Below, one piece after another: positions 34,351 through 47,980 of a DNA stretch of 64,000 nt. The position numbers were made by a program, and so were the translations under genes. The first letter of the stretch is position 1, and each line of letters opens with the position of its first letter. The stretch spans positions 620,001-684,000 of the forward strand of contig NHNW01000033.1 of the NCBI GenBank assembly GCA_002786025.1, given 5' to 3'. The stretch is from Zasmidium citrigriseum (Eukaryota; Ascomycota; Dothideomycetes; Mycosphaerellales; Mycosphaerellaceae). The notes under the pieces are model-generated. The model had not been told where the DNA came from and did not search any database. It worked only from the letters and a program-made list of their open reading frames with translations.

Positions 34351-35299
34351 ACGCGATATTCTTCTAGTAGGCGGGCGATTACGTCTTCTTTAACGTCCTT
34401 TCCTTTTATAAACTTAGCTATATTATCTAGATATAGGGCGTAAGTATAAGCTAAGTCTATAGTCTAAAGACGTATCGTAGGGGGTAGTAGCGCCTTAATC
34501 TAATAAACATATACTTCTACGCTAGGTTAGAGGGTATATATACTAAATACCTAGGCTCCTACCTCCTCGACCTCTATCGCCTCTATCGGCGATAATCGTA
34601 GGGGTAGCCTATAGGTAGTATATCGTTAAGTAAAGGGAAGAGGACGCGCTCCGGTAATTACGGGTACTATAACGTCTTTATAGAGGGAGTAACTATAACA
34701 ACCCTAGTAGTTAAAGGTAAGGCGGTTCTAGGCCTAATCTTTAAGCGGCTAGTATTTTCTATACTAGTCTCTACCGAGGACTATATCGTATAAGAGGTTA
34801 GTAACAAAGTAACGGACGGTTTCGTAATAACTATCGATTACTAAGCGAACGTTAGTAGTATAGGTAATAATACTACTCGTAGTAGAGAGGTCGGCTAGTC
34901 CGAGGCGTAGTAGTTCCTTTAGTAGATATAATTTAAAATTATTCTAGTACGTAAAGGGTGTATTAATACAAGAGATAGTATAGCCGTCGTTAAGGAAAAC
35001 GCTTATATTAATACCGTTAGCTAGACTATTAACGACGAAGTATTCGTCGATATTAGGGGCTTTACGGTCTTAATCTATAAAAAGAGAAGAGGTATATACT
35101 CGTTCTATAGATATACCCGAAGGACTATTATCTATTACGCTTAGGTAATAGTCTAGGTATTTCCCGTATCCTTAACGGACGGGGTAGGGGGCTACGGACT
35201 TATACTAGTAGTAGCGGTAGTAGGCTCCTTCTTAAAGAAGGGGAGTTTCTAGTATCCAATTAATAGGTAAGAGGTATCGTCTAGACTATAACCTAGCTT

Positions 35300-37078
35300 A
35301 CGGTAGCGCTTATAACGACCCTCCTTCTCGAGTTAGGCTTTTAGCTCTAGAGTTATACGAGGTAGGTTATAGAACTCGGTAGGACGCTCGTACTACGGCT
35401 TAAGGTTACTATTAGTATTATTACCCGTACCCTAGTTCTTCTAGCTACTAGTACCCGAGCTAGTACCCTTATTGTCCTTCTTGGAATCCTTCTACGGCTT
35501 AGGGTAGAGGTCTTCGAGGATAGTACTCTCTTACTAGAGGCGCTAGTATAGCTTAACTAGCTACTTAGGGGTATCGCAGACCTAGAGGCGTAAGCCGTTC
35601 TTATACTTATAACTAAGTTTAGAATATAGCTTATTAACCTCTATCTTATCGCTATTCTTACCCTTAAGCTTAGGTAAGAGGGCGTTAATCTTCTAATACT
35701 TAGGGTAGAACTCGGAGAACTTCTCGTTTAGTACTATAGAGAGCTAGTTTATCTAGTACTAGGTATCGCCTATCGGATCGAATACGGCGAAGTAATCTAC
35801 GAGGTAGTCGAGATATTCCTTTACTAATTAGAAGTATTCTTCTTCGGACTCGTAGGTCTTCTTTAAATATAGAGTCGGTAGGATCTTTCCCTTAATAGTA
35901 CCGTAGGCGGTACTAGTAGTATAGCTAAGGATATAGTTAAGCGCTACGAGTACGTCGCGGAAACGGGTAATATTTAACTTATTACCTAGGCTATTAGTCT
36001 ACTCGTCGAAGGAAGGGCCCTTTCTATTACTAGAGAAGGGCTAAGGATCCTTAACGTCTCGGCTTATCTTAATACCCTTACGTAGGGTTAGGTTATATAC
36101 GGCTATATCTCCTTCGTTATCTAATAGTTCGGTACTATAGCCCTTACTCTTCTTAACCTTCTTAGCCTTTCTAGACTTCTTCGTACTCTTACGGTGTCCG
36201 TCGTCGTCGTCGGAGGAGTTAGAGGAGTCGGATAGCTCGCTACTTAAATCGCTTCGGGCCTTCGAGGTATAGCGGCGGCGAGGGGCTAGCGGCGGCGGCG
36301 GCGGCGCTCTATTCTAGCGACGCTCGAGTAATAATAAGGAGGCCGAACGCTAGGGCGAGGGTAGTTAGCGGCTAGTAGGACGACTACGGCTTATAGCGTT
36401 AGCGAGTTACTTCGTAGCGTTGGAGAGTTACTATATTAAGGAGTTACGCTCTACCTCGACGTTCTCTATCTAGTCTTTTAGCTATATCTTTTTAGCTTCT
36501 TCTTACTAGTAGTACTTCTACTACTACTTCTTTTTACTCTCCGAGTATTAGTATAGGTCCTTATACTTCTTTATCTCTTCTATCGTACGCTCTAACTTCT
36601 TCTTATTTACCTCGTTAGCCTTAAGGAGCGTATTATAATCTACGACTATATCTTAGTACGCCTACTCTACTCGTTAGAGTATAAAATAGATCTAGGTAGG
36701 AGTAGCTTTAACCTACTCTAGGAACTAATTAGTAGTAAGATCGCGTAGCGTACCGAGCGGGATACGTAGGGTATCGAGCTCGTTATCGTCTTCGAAGTCG
36801 ATAGCTACCTCGTCTATAGCTTAGTCGATATCGTCTAGTCCGAGTCGGGTAAGGATATTAAGTAGGCTAGGTATTTCTAATACTATCGGGTTTTCTAGTA
36901 CCGACTCGAGGATATTCTATTACTCGGCGGCGTACTCGGCGAATAGGTCTACTTCGTTATCTACGCGTAGTATCTCTTAGGTATCTTAAACTAAGGGAAG
37001 GTTAATAAAGAGGGAGTCGCAGGTAACGCGACGAGGAAGGGTTAGGTACTAGACTTAAGGCGTCTCGTCTAAAGACAT
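35300..37078 (-). pseudogene. gag relic of the gypsy element
   Basis: Starts at an ATG at 37,078 (MSLDETP), one of the rare TG dinucleotides left in this zone, just inside the 5' LTR. The translated sequence is hydrophilic, rich in Glu/Asp/Leu, with a (CGG)n tract near 36,290-36,306. Limits at the 3' side are approximate; the boundary with protease was not resolved. Confidence 0.6.
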
Positions 37079-37304
37079 AATAAGATAGTAAGAGGCACAC
37101 TTAACCTAAACCGCGTCTTACGGAAGTCGCTTCTTACGATAGAGCCTACTAGCGGCTCGAAGGAAGTCGATACTACGACTTTAAGGACACCCGCGTAGTT
37201 AATACGCTAGATAGTATCGAGGGGGGATTACTACCGCGAGGGTCTTACGGAAGTAGTAATAGAGGGCGTCTAAGAAGAGCGCCCGTTAGGTTAGTCGAAT
37301 ATAG

Positions 37305-37488
37305 TATAAGGGGCCGATAATAGGGTATAGGCGTAATAGTTAAATATTCGACAGACTATCTAAGAGGTAGCTAGGAAGCTAAGGTAGTTATAGGAAAGCG
37401 GGTACTAAGCCGATAGTACGGTACGGGCCGAGCCGCGAGTTACGTAATAGCGTATTACTTACGTAGAGTCTAAGCTAGGCCCGTTACA
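37305..37488 (-). repeat. 5' LTR of the 30.7-37.5 kb gypsy element
   Basis: 184 bp; keeps one original terminal CA at 37,487-37,488 (TG on the element's own strand). The two ends form a short inverted repeat (TGTAACGGGCC against GGCCCCTTATA). Confidence 0.92.
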
Positions 37489-37493
37489 TATAT
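37489..37493. repeat. Target-site duplication TATAT (right copy)
   Basis: Immediately follows the LTR end CA at 37,488 and matches 30,688-30,692. The sequence is low-complexity, so chance identity is possible, but its position at both LTR edges is exact. Confidence 0.8.
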
Positions 37494-39949
37494 AAGTATT
37501 ATATAGAGCTAGAGCTATTTTCCTAGATATTATCTTATATTATAGTAAGTTCGTCTTTAAGCTAATAAAAGGAACTATTAGCTAGTATTAGCGCTAATAC
37601 CTTTTACTTAAGGGTCGAAGTATAAAGAGGCTTCTTAGTTATATTTAGAGACGCTAGTTAGCTAGTAGTCTCTTTATAGTATCTTTAACTTAATAGATCT
37701 AGTATTAATAGTAGTAATAACTTCTAAGGACGAAGTAGTAGCTTTTAAAGTTAAAAGGCTATATAAGGTTAAAAGTAAATTAGGTAAGTATCTTAGTTAA
37801 CTCTTTAATTAAACTACTTCTTAGATAGTAAATAGTAGTAGTAACTCTAGAAATTAACCTAATTCTATTATAGTTTAAAGATACTAGCTCTCTTTATTAC
37901 TTATAAAGTATACTAGCTAATCGTTATAATTCGTTACTTAGGCTATATCTTCTAAGTAAGTCTATACCTTATAATCGACTTATAGTCTCTCTAACCTTAG
38001 AGAAGCTAATCTTTCTTAAAACTTAAGCTAGAATCCTAGAGACTACTACTATAGTAGGCCCTATCTATATATAGAGTATCGTTTACCTAGCTATTAAGAT
38101 CCTACTAGTATAGGTAAAGCTCGCCTTATCGTAATTATTAACGACTAGTATATCTATAGTACTAGATTAAAAGATAAAGGTAAGTTAGCTTATAATATTA
38201 CCTTTAGAAAAAGAGCCTAGATACTAGAAGTACTTAATAGTATAATAGCGTTAAGATATAATAGTAGAGTCGAATTAGATTATATTATAGCTAGTATTAG
38301 TAAAGAAGCTATAATTATCGAAAAGATATAAAGTCTCGAGAGCTACTAGTTACTATTAACGTAAAGACGCTAGTTAAGAGAGTAGGAATAATTATACTAT
38401 TTTATAAGCTTATCGTTCTTTAAGTAGGATTATATTATATAGACTTAGAAGTATTAAGGGCTAGATAGTAATAAAGATATTAATTATATTCTAGAAATAT
38501 AATCTAGGCTAATACTATTAACCTCTACTAGCTACTAAGTTTTTAAGGTCGCTAGAGCCTATAATAGATATTTAAGCGCTCTAGACTCTAAGAGATATTT
38601 ATATAGATATATAGCCTTATTAGTTTAGAGATAGAACGGACTTTTAGGTTTATAAGCCTTTAGTCTAGCCTAGTACGCCTTTTCTAAATAGTATAAGGAG
38701 AGATAGGAGATATAAGGTTTTAGTATAGGAAGTCTTTAAGCTATATATTATATAAGATTTAGCCTTCTTATAGCTTTAATATAGGATTTATTAGTATTCT
38801 TAGGTATACTTAGCGGATCTACTTCTATATTAGGCTAAGACTATTAGCTACCTTAGGCTTACTTTTCTATTTTAAGTTTAGCGCTCTACTTCCGCGCTAG
38901 TAGGCCTAATAATAAAGGGTAGGCTCTCTAGCTAGTAAATACTACCTCTAATACTAAAAAACTAACTTTCTCTAAATAACTATCTAAAACTTATATTTAA
39001 TAGAAAAATACTTAGTAATTAAATCTATCTCTTTAGAATTATTATATAATATCTAGTTCTCTTATAATCTACTTATTAATATAGCTAGCTTAGAAAATAA
39101 CCTATCTATTAGATCTAATCTACTATAATAGTTAGATTCTATCTAGAGATATAGAATTACTCCTTAAGTAAGTATTAGCTTTTAGAGTAACTACTTAGTC
39201 TCTAACTATAAGCTTCCTAGCGCTAAGGCTACTACTACTAGATACTAGAGCCTATTTATTAAGGATAACTATAAAGATAATAAGTAAGCTAATACCTAGG
39301 ATAATATATCTAATATTAAAGAGGATAAAGACGAGAATAAAGAAGATAATAGTTAGGTAAGTAAGGATAAAGAGCCGCCTATAGAACTACTAAATAATAC
39401 TTCTAAGTAACTTACCTAATATTAGTCTAAGTTAAGCTAGAAGTAGGAGTTTAAAACTAACGATAAGGATAAGTTAAGTAAAGACGACTAGGATAAAGGC
39501 TAGGATAAGTCTAATAATAATAGTAATAAGTTTATACTTAGAGGTTAGAAGAGTAAAGTAGCTATCTAAACTCTAGTAACTTAGACTAGTACTTAAGCGA
39601 TAGTAATATCCTTTTAGATAGCGCTACTACTACTACCTACTCCTATAACTATAACTACTACTATAGTAGTAGTAGTAACGCTTAAGACTCTAGTAGCTTC
39701 TTAAAATAACTTTACGTAGGAGTATATAGCTAATAGATATAATTATCTCTATTATAATACGCTAGTTTAATATAATATTAATAAGTATTACTATAAATAT
39801 AACTTCTATTATAAGACTCGATAGCGCTATAAGTAGATAAATCTAGAATAGAAGCTTAACGCTATTATATTATATATATAGAAGGAGTTCTATATTAGTC
39901 TAAAGAAGTTCGTTAAGTTATATATTAGCTAGCTAGGTACTAAGTAATA
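37494..39949. repeat. RIP-degraded repeat sequence, unassigned
   Basis: AT-rich, CA/TG-depleted continuation of the repeat interrupted by the gypsy element. A plus-strand stretch around 39,400-39,700 would translate to Lys/Asp/Asn- and then Thr/Pro/Val-rich low complexity, perhaps the N-terminal part of the next relic. No domain recognised. Confidence 0.5.
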
Positions 39950-41595
39950 TAACTATTATATACTAGAGATTTAGTCTATTATCGCTAGTACTAAGGGAGA
40001 TTATATTATTACTTTTAAGACTATATATAGCTAACTTAAGAAGCTAGTTAGTAAGAAGTTCTTTAATAGATATAAGCCTATAGATAGTATAAAAGCCTAT
40101 AAGTTAAAGAAAATAGATATTATTATTTATAAATAAGCGCTAATATAGTAGAATTTCCTTATATTCCTACTTTCTAATAGTTATAGCTAGTATACTTAGA
40201 AGTAGTCTAAATTTAAGGACGTAAAGAATAAGATCTAGAAGGCTACTATTACTCTTACTAGCCTTATAGTCTATTCTATTTCTAGGATTAGTAGAGGATA
40301 GATATAGAAGGCTCTTAGTATCTATCTTATTACTAATAGTATAAAGTATAGGACTATTAATATACTATATACTCTTAGTATTACTTACTTATATAAGATA
40401 GTATAGCGTATTATAGAGTATAATATAGATACGTAGTAGTAAGTAGCTATTACTCTAGCTACTAAAGATAGTAGCTTCTTTACTACGTATAATAACTTCT
40501 ATTACTAAGCTAATAAGTATAACTAGATAACTAGTAATACTAATAAGTAGGTTAATATTATAACCTTATATATTTCTAGTAACTTATCTATCCTAGTAGA
40601 GAGCCTTAAGTAGGATATATTATATCTTAAGAAGCCTCTTAAGCTAATAGAGATTATTAAGAATATTCGTAATAACTCCTAGCGAGTTATAGAAATATCG
40701 CTATATTATATTAGCTAAGCGTTATATAGCGCCTTTCTAGATAAGATTAAGAAAGTCTATAAGAAGGGTAATAGCTAAAATCTATTCCCTTAGGTAGTAA
40801 TCTAGAAGCTAGATATAGAGCTACTAGAGATCTACTCTCTTAATATCTCTAAAGAAGATAAAGCTACTATTAAGGGAAGTATATAAGTATAGAATAATAT
40901 CTATAAGGACTTCCTTAAGATATAGGCTAATAATATCTTTAAGGACGTAGTTATTAATAGATATACTTAGCTTAATAGCGAAAGTAATATTACGCGTTAA
41001 ATTATCCCTTTAAAGTTTAAGAACTAGCTTATAATCTACTATAGTAACTAGCTAACTATCTAGTATATATATATAATTAAGGATATCTATATTAAGAGTA
41101 GTAATAACTATAAGCGTCGTACCTAGTTATTACTATCCCTAGCTTAGTTCTATATCCTAATAAACGCCTTCTTTACTATAATCTAGACCTATTAGAATAA
41201 CGATAAGAAAGGTATATATCTAAAGTATTTATTATTTAAGGATATCCGCTTTTAGGGCTATAAAGGTTTATATTATACTCGTTATCTCTAATTATAATAT
41301 AGAAGCTAACTTTATTAATAGGCCTAAGTAACGAGAAGCTTAAGTTCTACCTATTCCTATAGGTTATCTACTAGAGCTTTAACTCTAAGGTTCTAGTAGT
41401 ATTTCTATAGGAGATAGAGCTTACTAGCTTCTTAGATTATAATACTACTAAAGATAGAGATAGTTACTATAAGACTATAGCTAAAGTAATTATAGGCTTA
41501 AAGAAGAAGGAGTATTATAATCTAGTTAAGAAAGTCTACTCTAAGCCTCTCTCTAATAATACCTAGAATAGTAATAAGCTAAAGTAGCTAGGCTC

Positions 41596-41633
<38 letters not shown>

Positions 41634-41990
41634 GTAATAGCGAGCTCGACTTAGCCTAGATTATAATATACTATATACTACGTAAGATCGAGTAAGTAAT
41701 AATAATCTATAAGGCTATCTATATATAGGATATAGGCTATCTACGTCGCCTTATTAACTATTTAATTATAAGCTTCTTTAGAGCTAGCTAGTATAACTAT
41801 AGCTATAATATACTATAGCTCTATTACCTATTAGATAATAATATTACTAGTCTAGAAGTCTAGAAGGTAGTTCTTAGAACTATAATACTTAATATAGCTA
41901 GTAAGTATAGTAGTAGTATTATAGTAGATAAGTAGATTAAGCTATTTAATCTTAACTATACTACTAATCTATACTTCGTACTCCCTCTAG
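39950..41990 (+). pseudogene. DUF6589-like transposon-associated gene relic
   Basis: Limits approximate. One plus-strand frame (codon start 40,488) can be followed from about 40,440 to 41,280 with only TAG/TAA interruptions. It reads TTYNNFYY near 40,485, where DUF6589 proteins have a YDNF motif. It continues with LLEIYSLNISKEDKATIKGS, then QVQNNIYKDFLKI and LLLSLAQFYILINAFF, which resemble the central block of DUF6589 proteins seen in fungal transposons. Near 41,760 RLINYLIISFFRAS and LLDNNITSLEVQKVVL resemble its C-terminal helical part. The identification rests on my memory of the family and not on a search. The Asp-to-Asn change in YDNF follows the same TG-to-TA rule as elsewhere in this block. 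Biochemical function of DUF6589 is unknown. Confidence 0.5.
41597..41633. repeat. (AAT)n microsatellite
   Basis: About twelve uninterrupted AAT/TAA units inside the DUF6589-like relic; in one frame it would encode poly-Asn. Confidence 0.8.
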
Positions 41991-42160
41991 GGTTAGAGCG
42001 CTCTACGCTAGCTAGAGTAAGATTTTCGGCCTATAAGACGCGCTATAGTATACGCTTATAGAGCGATTAACTCGGAAGGCTATACGACGTCTAGGTATTA
42101 CGCTATCGTCGTTTAAAGAGGATAACTTTCGGTCGGATTACGCTAAGCTATACGCTAGCG

Positions 42161-42235
42161 TTAGAATCCCCCTTCCCGATTAGGAAGTATATTAGAATTC
42201 CCGTCCTAATTCGGAAGAGCATTAGAATTCGCTAT
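42161..42235. repeat. Imperfect ~30-bp tandem repeat, 2.5 copies
   Basis: Units begin at 42,161, 42,192 and 42,222, each with TTAGAAT(T/C)C followed by a C-rich then AAT/ATT-GGAAG segment. It lies near the left side of the large SNF2-bearing relic, where base composition shifts from AT-rich to CpG-rich. Confidence 0.6.
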
Positions 42236-43779
42236 ACTCTACTATACGTATACTAACGAGATCGTATAGTAGAGGGAAAGAGTTACTATTATATAGCGAG
42301 TACGCCTATTATTTTTTTAGAATTTTTAAGGTCGTCGCTAGCGTATAGTAGAGGGCGGAAAATCTACTAGGTATATTATCGCTACTAAACGCTAAGAACT
42401 CTCCGCTTCTACCGCTATATACCTCTAACCTTATATTATAATCGCCTATAGTACTACCTACGTTTCGAGGAAGGTATCTCGTTTAGCTAGTATTATAACT
42501 ACTTACTTAAGCGACCTAAAGCCGTAGAGTCTAACTTATAGAGAATAATATATAGTAGAGCTTACGTAGGCGTATACTAAGCCCTTCTATAATATATCTA
42601 CTATTATACTAAGTCGAGACGTAGAGTTACCCTATTACTACTATTTCGTATCTCTAAACTCGCTAGCGATTATAAATACTAGCTAGAAGTTAGCGTTAGC
42701 TCGCTACGCTATTTACTAGTCGCGCTATATAAAACCTCCTCGACGTACGTTAAAACCTATAATAGCCTAGCGACTAGGCGTTAGAATAGCGTAAGAGCCG
42801 CTAACCCTAAGCTATAGCTACTACGTAGCCTTAGAAATAGCGACCTACGACCTAACCCTAAGCGGCCTACTCTACGCTAATACTTAGGTAACCTATAGTA
42901 GGATAGGCTAAGCTAACGAGACTAGGTATATATTATCTACTACTATACCTAACGCTTACTTTATATACCTCTATCTTATCTATTATCGATTTTAGAAGAA
43001 CTATATATAACTTTCTACCTAGCTAGCTACTCGTACTCTTATTAGATAACCTAGCTATTTAGTAGCGTTATAGTATTAGCTACGAACGTACCTACTAAAG
43101 CCGACTACGTAAGAAGTAGTAAGAACTCGGAGCGCTAAATATAGTACTAGTCGATATTAATTAGTCGTCCTCTATATAATAACGCTATAAGCTAATAAAA
43201 ATAGCTTATAAGAGGACTAGATACCTTAGGTCTTATAAGTCTAATAACGATAACGCGCCTATCGCGCTCTCGTTCTTTAAGTTATATAATATATCTCGCT
43301 AGTAAGACTACTAGGGTATATATAATTATAAACCTAAGGCTAATAATTAAGTTTGCTATTAAGACTTACTTCGCTACTAGCTAGTAGATCTCTCCTACCT
43401 CTAGATATACTAGGAATACCTCTATACTCTAATCTCTCTTCTATCTATTTTAGGGTAGCTTATAAACTATAGCGTTACCGCTACCTAGCCTCCTTAGTTA
43501 TTATCGTCTTATCTTCTCTCTTATTACTATACTACCTAAAGCGCGAAGTAATTATACTATAGCTATAGTAGCGACCTCGTCTACTACTACTACTTCTACT
43601 ACTTCTACTCCTATACTTAATAGCTATACCTAACGTCGATAGTCTAACTAGCTAATATCTAGTAGTATATCTTCTACTAATAAAAGTAGTATAGACGAAT
43701 AGTAGCTAGCGTAAGGCTAGCCTCGCGCCTAGGAGTCTAAGGATCCTAATATTAACTAATAATATTCCCTAGGTAGGGC

Positions 43780-46700
43780 TTAGTTTTAGAAGTTATATAA
43801 CTCTACTAAGAAGAAGAGCGTAGTTATTACTCGCCTCTCTATCGAAGTAGAAGATATTTTACTAACGCCTACTAACTTAAGTATTAGGATTAATAGCCTT
43901 ATTATTATAGATCGCTTAGCTACTAAGAGGTTAGATAAGATATTTAAAGTTTATTAATAAGAGTCCCTATACGCTAACTTCTAGCTATATAACTCGAATA
44001 GCTTCTTCTCCTAATTCCTACTTCTTCTAGATAATAGCTTCTACTAGAAGCCTTTTCTAATACTACCTACTTTAGCCGCTTCTCGCCTCTTCTCCTTAGT
44101 AGTAAACATAACTAGTATATTATTATCGAAAAGAGCTAGAAAGAGGTAGATAGAAGAGTTAGAGGATAGCGAAGGAAGCTATAGCGTAATCGACCCTACT
44201 ATCCTAGGCCTATCTAGCCGCTCTATTTCTACTATATCTAATCCTCTCGCTACCTAATAGACTCGATAGTATTCTACTTTAACTAACTCTAAGCCTTAGC
44301 TAGTAGTTAGGTTTAAATCGCCTCTCGACTATATCTTTTCTCTATTAGAGCGTTAATTACTAGTCCTCTCTTAATAGTAGTAATAACCCTAGAAGAAGAC
44401 GTTATATCTCTATATATTAGATAAGGACGTAGATATAAATATAGGAGCTATAGAAACTCTACTTAGAAAGTATATTCTACCGCCTTCCTACCCTCTACTA
44501 TAGTAAGCTAATCTATATAGTAATAAAAGTATCGACCTCTTATAGGACGACTCTATCCCTTTCCTTAATAATACTAGTACCTACCCTTCTCTAGACGAAG
44601 ATATACTATTAGTAGGAACGAATATACTAAACTCTAGTAGCTTAGCTAGTATATTATCGTTATTATTAGGAGTATTCTATTTATTATTATAGGTAAGGCG
44701 CGAAGTAGGCGCTCTTTACTACTCCCTATACTTACCTACTAGTAACCTATACTATTAGGATAAAGAACGTAATATCGATAATAACTAAAAGTAAGAAGGA
44801 AGAGAGGAAGAAGAAGGTATAGAAGAACGACCTAGGTAGGAGTAACTAGGAGTATATAACGAGGATTATAAGCTAGAAGTAGGTAGTATAGACGTAGAAT
44901 ATTACCCTAAACTAATACTAGAGCCTATAGATAGGGAGTAGGAGCCTTCTCTTACGTATAAGGCTAGGGAGAAAAGAAACGCCCTAAATAGGATAACTAT
45001 TAAACTCTATAATTAGCTCTATAGAGGCTTCTATAGCTATACTAGTAATTAGTACGAAAGAGCCTATATAGAGTACTTTAGCGAAGTAGGGCTTTATACG
45101 CTACTAGTAAACGCTTTTAATACTAACCCTTTACTAGATATACTTAAGAGGGAAAATATCCTATATCTAAACGAGCTCGAAAGCGATAAGATCCTCTACC
45201 TTAACGACTATAGCTCTATTACTATTCTACCTCTAGACTACTAGTTTAAGGCCTTTTATAGTATTAGACCCCTAGAGCGTCGTATTATAGCGGAACCGAA
45301 ATATATCTATATATATATAGATAACTAGTACGCTACTATCGAGCTAGCCTAGATATCCTTCGATATTAATAGTTTTATTAGCTTCGCTAATTCCCTCGTA
45401 TTTACTAAGGGTAGTATCGATTTCTAGCCTATACCCTAGGTATAGTAGAATATATATAATAACCTCTACTTAACTACTACCCTCTATTAATATAACTATA
45501 ACCGCCTAGATCGCCTACCTATAGAAGCTTAAGTAGAACTACGCGACGTCCCTTACTATCTCTTTAGTTAGCTTATAGATAATAAGGACGTTATAGTTTA
45601 TATCCTCTTCCCTTACTTTATAGTATACCCCTCTAGCGATAGCGACGACGATAAGATAGAGCCTAAAGACTAGGGACCTATCTACGCCTACTATTACTAC
45701 TATAGGAAAGGTACTAACTTCGTTACGTTAACCGACTAGTAATTATAGTAGTAGTATAATTTAGTTCTAAACCCTACCCTTTATAAGCTCTTTCTAGCCT
45801 ACTATAATTAGTACCTCCCTTTAAGCTATTATTATACTTAGGCTAGTAGTACCTTCTACTAGATAGAGGGTTAATTAACTTCGTTAGGCGCCTACTATAG
45901 TAGGATATATATCTCTTACTACCTCTAACCCTACTAACTCTATCGCCTATAGTCTAGGATTAAGAGTAATATTAGATCCGCGCCTAGGCTTAGCTATTTT
46001 AAAGACTCGACTCTAGTATTTTTAGCGAAAGGTACTAAGCTTTAATTTAAGACGAGTAAGGAAACCCCTACTCTCTTAGACGCTATAGATACCTTTAATA
46101 TATACTACGAAGATATATTCGACTTACGCTACTTCGACCTAGAATAATAGTACTACGATCTTAGTTAGGAGATTTATCCTATATCTATAGCGCTCTCTAG
46201 TACCTATAAGCTACTAGGTAGCTAAGCGTAGGTATTAAGTTAGAAAGCGTATTACCTATAGAAGTACCTAGAATAGATATATAAAGAAGACGATTAGGAG
46301 AAGTTAAAGTAGGCCTTTAATAAGCTATATTAGTAGAATATACTCTACGACGCCTACTCTATAACTAGCGTTACGAAACTAATATCCTAGGCTAGGCTTA
46401 ATAGGCTAGTCTATACCTAGTACTACGCCTTAGTAAAGGAGGTTTACGATACTAATAAGTATTTCCTATTTAGGAACGATAGCCTAGAAGAGCTTACTAT
46501 CTACCTACTACTTATATCTAGAATTAATAGTATTATAGGCGGCCGCGCCTATAAGAGGGAGGTCTTAGAAAGGGCGTACTATATAAGTAAGTCCTATATA
46601 TATTCCGCTATCGCTAGCTTAATAAGGAAGTCCTTTAGTATCTACGAAAAGTACTATATTAGTAGGGCCGTCTTTCTCTCCCTAAGGGACTTACTATACC

Positions 46701-47980
46701 GCTATTATAGTCGCTACTCTAGTACTATTCCTCGTCTCCTATAATACCCTTTATATATATACGCTATTCCTACTAACGCCTACCTTACCTTTCTTCGCTA
46801 TAGTATACTAAAGTTTACTACTAGCTTCGAAATAGTATATACTTATACCTAGCGTAAGAAAGACTACTCCTAGGAGGATACGAAGATAATAGTAGTATTC
46901 CTCCGTTACTTCTACTATATCTTAGGAGCTAACTAGTTAAGTCGAGAGGTACTAATCTAGTAGAGCTATAGGCGTAGGAGGAATAGTAAGACCCTTATAG
47001 GACTTAGGTTTAGCCGTTCGCTAAAGAAATATAGATACTACTAGCTAGAGCCGCGATTTAACTAGTAATACCTAGCCTTCTAAAGGTACTTTACTAAGTA
47101 GGCTATATTCGGAAATCGGGTACTATATATATAATACGCTAGGGCTAGGGGCGAGTAGTAATACTTCGTTTCGCTTACTATTAGGCTTATAGAGGGCCTC
47201 TCGTTCCTTAAGGAGCCTATACTAAAGGACTACTAGAGGCGCCGTATTATCGAATAGCTCGCCTATATTATCCTCTAGTAGATATAATACGATATCTTCT
47301 ACGTACCTAATATTAGGCGAGAGATATATAACTAGTTTAGAGAGACTACTACGAATAGTAAGTAGCCGTAGTCCTTTTAGTATATATAGTAACTTTTCTC
47401 CTATATCTAGCTTATATCTAGTAACTATATAGGTACGGATATATAATCCCTTAAGGCGTAGGTATAGCGGCTATATAGTATTAACCTAGAAACTAAGCGT
47501 ACGGGCTAGGATAAGAAACCCTTTCGCTAGCTTATCTAGCTCGTAAACGACGCCCTAGATAGTAGCTACCTATACCTCCTAGACTCTAATATACCTATAC
47601 TTACCGCTAGCGTATTCTACTAGAAGCTCTACCTTACCCTCCTTAATTACTACTTTATCCTACCCTATACTAATACTAGATCGCTAATTAGTACCTAGAA
47701 GAAGACTAGTAGACGCTTATAGTTTAGCCTCGTTAAGCTATAGCGAATTAACCCTAAAGACCTATTCGAGAGGTACTACTTTAAAAAAGAGCTAGCGAGA
47801 AAAGCGGTTCTACTACTACTACTAAAGATATTAATATAGGACTTAGAATAGTAGAGGATAGAGCTAGGCCTTCCCGAGCCTACTAGCGACGACGAAGTCG
47901 AGTATAACTTTAGTAAAGACGATATAGAGGCCTTTAACGACGCCGAAGATAACGCTAGAGGCCTCGCTAGTATATAAGAC
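43780..47980 (+). pseudogene. Large (~1,400-codon) RIP-damaged ORF of unknown family in the SNF2-bearing element
   Basis: A single plus-strand frame (codon start 43,796, same frame as 44,999) reads through about 4.2 kb with only TAG/TAA interruptions. No TGA can exist because TG has been removed. The N-terminal third is acidic and Ser/Leu-rich (EEEEGIEERP, DEDILLVGTN). The middle is rich in Tyr and Leu, probably inflated by His-to-Tyr and Pro/Ser-to-Leu changes. The C-terminal third has basic clusters (SYRRRRNSKTLIGLRFS) and an acidic tail with repeated Asp/Glu. I cannot assign a domain: no DDE, tyrosine-recombinase, Rep or RT motif is visible, though RIP could hide them. Adjacent to and co-oriented with a SNF2 helicase relic, which suggests one two-gene element. 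Confidence 0.55.

Larger units (their letters stand above)
30693..37488 (-). mobile_element. Complete but dead Ty3/gypsy LTR retrotransposon, 6,796 bp
   Basis: Two 184-bp LTRs (30,693-30,876 and 37,305-37,488) in direct orientation, a 5-bp target duplication TATAT on both sides, a polypurine tract next to the 3' LTR, and gag-pol on the minus strand. Reverse transcriptase, RNase H and integrase regions are recognisable by eye. The frames I read are interrupted by TAG/TAA, as expected from near-complete CpA-to-TpA change. The YxDD motif is YLDN, so the enzyme would be inactive even without stops. It inserted into older repeat DNA. Confidence 0.9.
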
